The position numbers and the translations under genes were made by a program. A stretch of 64,000 nt of DNA from JAOPZW01 sp963851295. GTDB lineage: Bacteria > Actinomycetota > Thermoleophilia > Solirubrobacterales > Solirubrobacteraceae. Of this stretch, positions 60,989 to 64,000 are shown piece after piece. The stretch covers positions 1 through 64,000 of the forward strand of contig CAWKOS010000001.1 of assembly GCA_963851295.1 (NCBI GenBank), in the 5' to 3' direction. Position 1 is the first letter of the stretch. Every line of letters starts with the position of its first letter. The notes under the pieces are model-generated. The model had not been told where the DNA came from, ran no database searches, and was given only the letters and a program-made list of their open reading frames with translations.

Positions 60989-62259
60989 GCGTCGGCGCCA
61001 GGCCGCCGCGCCCGGAGGGCCCCACCGCGGCGGCGGAGCGCGCGTTCCGCCGCGAGCGCACGGCCGTCCTCGCCACGCTGATCCGCCAGCTCGGCGACCT
61101 GCAGCTCGCCGAGGACGCGCTCCAGGACGCCTTCGTCGCGGCGGTCGCGACGTGGCCGCGTGACGGCGTGCCCTCCAACCCCGCGGCATGGCTGACCACG
61201 ACGGCACGCCGGCGCGCGATCGACCGCCTCCGCCGCGGCCGCGCCCAGGCCGATCGCGCCGATCGGATCGCCGAGCTGGCCAGGATCGACGCGCAGGAGC
61301 ACGAGGCCGACGCGCCCGAGAGCGCCGTCGAGGACGACCGCCTGCGCCTCATGTTCACCTGCTGTCACCCGGCGCTGGCGCTGCCGGCGCGCACCGCCCT
61401 GACCCTCAGGATGCTCGGCGGGCTGACCACCGACGAGATTGCGCGGGCCTTCCTGGTCCAGGAGACGACGATGGGCCAGCGCATCTCGCGCGCCAAGGCC
61501 AAGATCGCCGGCGCCCGGATCCCCTACGTCGTCCCCTCCCAGGACGTGCTCGCCGACCGCGTGCAGGGCGTCCTCGCCGTCATCTATCTGATCTTCAACG
61601 AGGGCTACAGCGCCGCCGCCGGCGCGCGGCTCGTCCGCGGCGAGCTGTGCGGCGAGGCGATCCGCCTCGGACGCCTCGTCGTCGAGCTCATGCCCCAGGA
61701 GGCCGAGGCGTGGGGGCTGCTGGCGCTGATGGCGCTCAACGACGCCCGCCGCGGGGCACGGGTCGACGCGTCCGGGGGCTACGTGGCGCTGGGCGACCAG
61801 GACCGGTCCCTGTGGGATCGCGAGCGGATCGCCGAGGGGCGCGCGGCGCTCGACCGCGCCTTCTCGCTGCGCCGCCCCGGGCCCTACCAGCTGCAGGCCG
61901 CTATCTCGCTGCTCCATGTCCAGGCGACCACCGTCGAGGAGACCGACTGGGGCCAGATCGCCGACCTCTACCGCGCGCTCGCCGCCGTCGCGCCGTCACC
62001 CGTCGTCGCAGTCAACCACGCGGTCGCCGTCGGCTTCGCCGACGGCCCGCGGGCCGGGCTCGCCGTGCTCTGCGAGCCGCTCGCGGACCCGCGCCTGCGC
62101 GACTACCAGCCCCTGCACGCCGCGCACGCCGAGCTCCTGCGGCGCGCCGGGGACGCCGAGCAGGCCGCGGCCGCCTACCGCCGCGCGATCGCCCTCTCCG
62201 CCAACGCCGTCGAGCGCCGCGAGCTCGAGCGGCGACTTGGCGCGCTCGCGCTCGACTGA
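60985..62259 (+). CDS. ECF42-type sigma factor with C-terminal helical extension (module 2)
   Basis: A 424-residue ECF42 factor. Region 2 includes AEDALQDAFVAAVATWPRDG and AWLTTTARRRAIDRLRRGRA. The ECF42 mark LMFTCCHPALALPARTALTL is followed by region 4 GLTTDEIARAFLVQETTMGQ. After that comes the conserved extension with VLAVIYLIFNEGYSAAAGAR and the DQDRSLWDRERIAEGRAALD helix-repeat domain typical of the group, which may regulate activity in place of an anti-sigma factor. It is intact, unlike the copy at 30024. A DHA2 MFS gene follows, a likely target. Confidence 0.93.
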   Translation: MSVGARPPRPEGPTAAAERAFRRERTAVLATLIRQLGDLQLAEDALQDAFVAAVATWPRDGVPSNPAAWLTTTARRRAIDRLRRGRAQADRADRIAELARIDAQEHEADAPESAVEDDRLRLMFTCCHPALALPARTALTLRMLGGLTTDEIARAFLVQETTMGQRISRAKAKIAGARIPYVVPSQDVLADRVQGVLAVIYLIFNEGYSAAAGARLVRGELCGEAIRLGRLVVELMPQEAEAWGLLALMALNDARRGARVDASGGYVALGDQDRSLWDRERIAEGRAALDRAFSLRRPGPYQLQAAISLLHVQATTVEETDWGQIADLYRALAAVAPSPVVAVNHAVAVGFADGPRAGLAVLCEPLADPRLRDYQPLHAAHAELLRRAGDAEQAAAAYRRAIALSANAVERRELERRLGALALD

Positions 62260-62340
62260 CCTGTCGAAACCGCGTCGCGTGCGGCGTCGATCGTGCGAGC
62301 CGCAACCTTCGCGGCGCCCCACGATCCACAGGAGAGAGTC

Positions 62341-63816
62341 ATGCGCAGGGACAAGACGGCAGCACCGCAGGGCGATCCTTCGTCGGATACGCGCACCGCC
62401 TGGACGCTGGTGCTCGCGTCGGTGGCGGTGTTCATGACCGCCCTCGACACGCTCGTCGTGACCACCGCGCTCCCCGTGCTGCGCGAGAGCCTGCACGCGA
62501 GCCTGCCCAGCCTGGAATGGACGGTCAACGCCTACAACCTCTGCTTCGCGTGCCTCCTGCTGACCGGGGCGGCGCTCGGCGACCGCTTCGGGCGCAGGCG
62601 GATGTTCTGCATCGGGCTGGGCGTGTTCACCGCCGCCTCGGCGGCCGCGGCGCTGGCGCCCACCGCCGGCGCGCTCGTCGCCGCGCGCGCCGTGCAGGGC
62701 GCCGGGGCCGCGATCGTGACGCCGCTGACCCTCACGCTCATCTCGGCCGCGGTTCCCGCCGAGAAGCGCGGGGCCGCGATCGGGCTGTGGGGCGGCATCG
62801 CCGGCCTGGCCGTCGCCGCGGGCCCGGTCGTCGGCGGGGCCGTCGTCGGCGGCCTCGACTGGCACTGGATCTTCTGGATCAACGTCCCGGTCGGCCTCGT
62901 CGTCATCCCGCTGGCGGCGACCCGGCTGCGCGAGAGCCGCGGCAGCGCCGCGCGGCTCGACATCCCCGGCCTGGGCCTGGCCGGCGCCGGGCTGCTCGCC
63001 CTCACCTGGGGCCTGGTGCGCGGCAACGGCGCGGGCTGGACGAGCCCGGAGGTGCTCTGCGCGCTCGGCCTCGGCGCCGCGCTGGTGGCAGCGTTCGTCG
63101 CCTGGGAGCGCCGCGCGCCCGAGCCGATGCTGCCGCTCGAGCTCTTCGGCCGTCGCGAGCTTGCGAGCGCCAACGCGGTCAGCTTCTTCATGTACGCCGG
63201 GCTGTTCGGCGTGCTCTTCCTGATGTCGCAGTTCCTGCAGACGGGGCTCGGCTACGGCCCGCTGGACGCCGGGCTGCGCCTGCTGCCGTGGACGGCGCCG
63301 CCCATGATCGTGGCCCCGATCGCGGGCGTGCTCGCGGACCGCTACGGCAACCGCCCCTTCATGGTCCTCGGCCTGGCGCTGCAGGCCGCCGGCTACGCGT
63401 GGGTGGCGCTCATCGTCGCGCCGGGCATGGGCTACGCCGAGCTCGGCCTCGCGTTCACCGTCGCCGGCGTCGGGACGTCGTTCTGCTTCCCGACCGTCGC
63501 CAACGCGGTGATGGGCGGGGCGCCGCCCGAGCTGGCCGGTGTCGCCTCGGGCGCCAACAGCGCGCTGCGCGAGCTCGGGGGCGTGTTCGGGGTCGCGGTC
63601 CTCGCCGCGGTGTTCGCGCACCCGGGGGCGTACGGCTCGCCGCACGTGTTCGTCGCCGGCTTCACGCAGGCGCTGTGGGTCGGCGCGGCGCTGTCGGCGC
63701 TCGGGATCGTCGCGGCGCTGCTCGCCCCGCGGCGCCGTCGCGTCGTGCAGACCAGCCAGGCGCCGGCGAACGCGGCGCAGGCGGGCGCCCTGGCGCTGGC
63801 CACGGGGAGCGACTGA
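62341..63816 (+). CDS. MFS transporter, DHA2 type (copy 3)
   Basis: A 491-residue multidrug-type major facilitator with about 14 helices. Motifs: MTALDTLVVTTALPVLRESL in helix 1, EWTVNAYNLCFACLLLTGAA in helix 2, motif A GDRFGRRRMFCIG, RAVQGAGAAIVTPLTLTLIS, and DWHWIFWINVPVGLVVIPLA. It is most like copy 1 at 27770, which also sits beside an ECF42 module. AGGAGAG precedes ATG 62341. A GC hairpin just after the stop probably ends the transcript. Confidence 0.92.
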   Translation: MRRDKTAAPQGDPSSDTRTAWTLVLASVAVFMTALDTLVVTTALPVLRESLHASLPSLEWTVNAYNLCFACLLLTGAALGDRFGRRRMFCIGLGVFTAASAAAALAPTAGALVAARAVQGAGAAIVTPLTLTLISAAVPAEKRGAAIGLWGGIAGLAVAAGPVVGGAVVGGLDWHWIFWINVPVGLVVIPLAATRLRESRGSAARLDIPGLGLAGAGLLALTWGLVRGNGAGWTSPEVLCALGLGAALVAAFVAWERRAPEPMLPLELFGRRELASANAVSFFMYAGLFGVLFLMSQFLQTGLGYGPLDAGLRLLPWTAPPMIVAPIAGVLADRYGNRPFMVLGLALQAAGYAWVALIVAPGMGYAELGLAFTVAGVGTSFCFPTVANAVMGGAPPELAGVASGANSALRELGGVFGVAVLAAVFAHPGAYGSPHVFVAGFTQALWVGAALSALGIVAALLAPRRRRVVQTSQAPANAAQAGALALATGSD

Positions 63817-63817
63817 G

Positions 63818-63833
63818 CCCCCCGCCCGGGGGG
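63818..63833 (+). terminator. GC hairpin terminator after the MFS gene
   Basis: Six C (63818-63823) pair with six G (63828-63833) around a 4-nt loop, directly after the TGA at 63814-63816, and TGTT follows. It is a short but very stable stem. The remaining 167 nt of the window contain no gene I can support. Confidence 0.6.
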
Positions 63834-64000
63834 TGTTGCCCCGCCGGCGGCGACCGAGCGATCGAGCGCCGCGTACGTTGCCGAGGTGCCTGGGCAATCG
63901 GTGGTCCTGCGGCAGCGCGCCAGACCCGGACGCGCTGCCGCGGCCATCGCCCGCTCCCGTTGATCGAACGCCCGAACCCGGTCCTCGTCGGTCCCGGCGG

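Noticed and set aside
63960..64000. Possible start of a further gene at TTG 63960 running off the window.
   Set aside because: Only 13 codons are visible, without a good ribosome site or recognisable motif.

Overview
The window is very GC-rich (well over 65% by eye, with strongly G/C-biased third codon positions) and densely packed, with many GTG starts, ATGA/TGATG overlaps and several apparently leaderless promoters. The gene content (PucR/CdaR and LuxR-AAA regulators, ECF42 sigma factors with DGPF partners, DUF1918, DUF1003, HdeD, two-domain Usp proteins, GH63-like glucosidase plus GlgX, a CUT1 sugar transporter) points to a high-GC soil actinobacterium, most plausibly order Solirubrobacterales (Thermoleophilia). 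That placement is inference from gene style; no rRNA or tRNA gene was seen.

Layout. (1) 1-16.2 kb is a stress/dormancy-type island: a four-CBS protein, three paralogous FAD oxidoreductases, an MMPL exporter, OsmC, a frameshifted hibernation-factor (HPF) gene, a SigB/HrdB-like sigma factor with a GNAT, DUF1918, PPK2, two tandem Usp proteins and a VIT-type metal transporter. (2) 16.2-20 kb: a palindromic dispersed element, a DsbA-like protein, a Cys-rich copper-storage-type protein, DUF899, and a DUF2182/DUF1326 pair. (3) 20-25.5 kb: glycogen/alpha-glucan enzymes (GlgX and a GH63-like glucosidase) flanked by remnants of a DyP peroxidase, a BON protein and a DUF1269-type protein. (4) 25.5-33.7 kb: an ArsR/SRPBCC/SnoaL group sharing a CTTGTACAAG operator, an MFS pump, YCII and DGPF proteins, an ECF42 sigma factor (frameshifted), an ABC exporter and TetR. 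(5) 33.7-41 kb: a large LuxR-AAA regulator, an unusual 700-residue nitrilase-fold protein coupled to an alpha/beta hydrolase, and a second MFS pump. (6) 41-46.8 kb: further stress and regulatory genes (HdeD, Usp, a second small sigma-70 factor, LysR, PucR, DUF1003, DUF1269-type). (7) 46.9-52.8 kb: a two-component system split over both strands around a Cys-repeat lipoprotein, then a MacAB-type exporter that ends in the second copy of the dispersed element. (8) 52.9-58.7 kb: a beta-glucoside uptake operon (LacI, binding protein, two permeases, GH1). (9) 58.8-64 kb: a NarL-type two-component system, a second DGPF/ECF42 module, and a third MFS pump.

How it fits together (inference): much of the window serves stationary-phase, oxidative and antibiotic stress. 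Sigma factors, Usp/CBS sensors, PPK2, HPF and redox enzymes resemble in spirit the dormancy regulons of other actinobacteria, while three MFS pumps, one ABC exporter, one MacAB system and one MMPL protein are each paired with their own regulator.

A recurrent oddity is gene damage. Single-base frameshifts lie in otherwise good genes (HPF, GDPD, DyP, ECF42), and truncated fragments meet at sharp junctions. Some may be assembly errors, others rearrangement scars. The most interesting items are the CTAG-bounded palindromic element whose ends supply stop codons to neighbouring genes, the stand-alone nitrilase-fold protein, and the shared ArsR-type operator with leaderless promoters.
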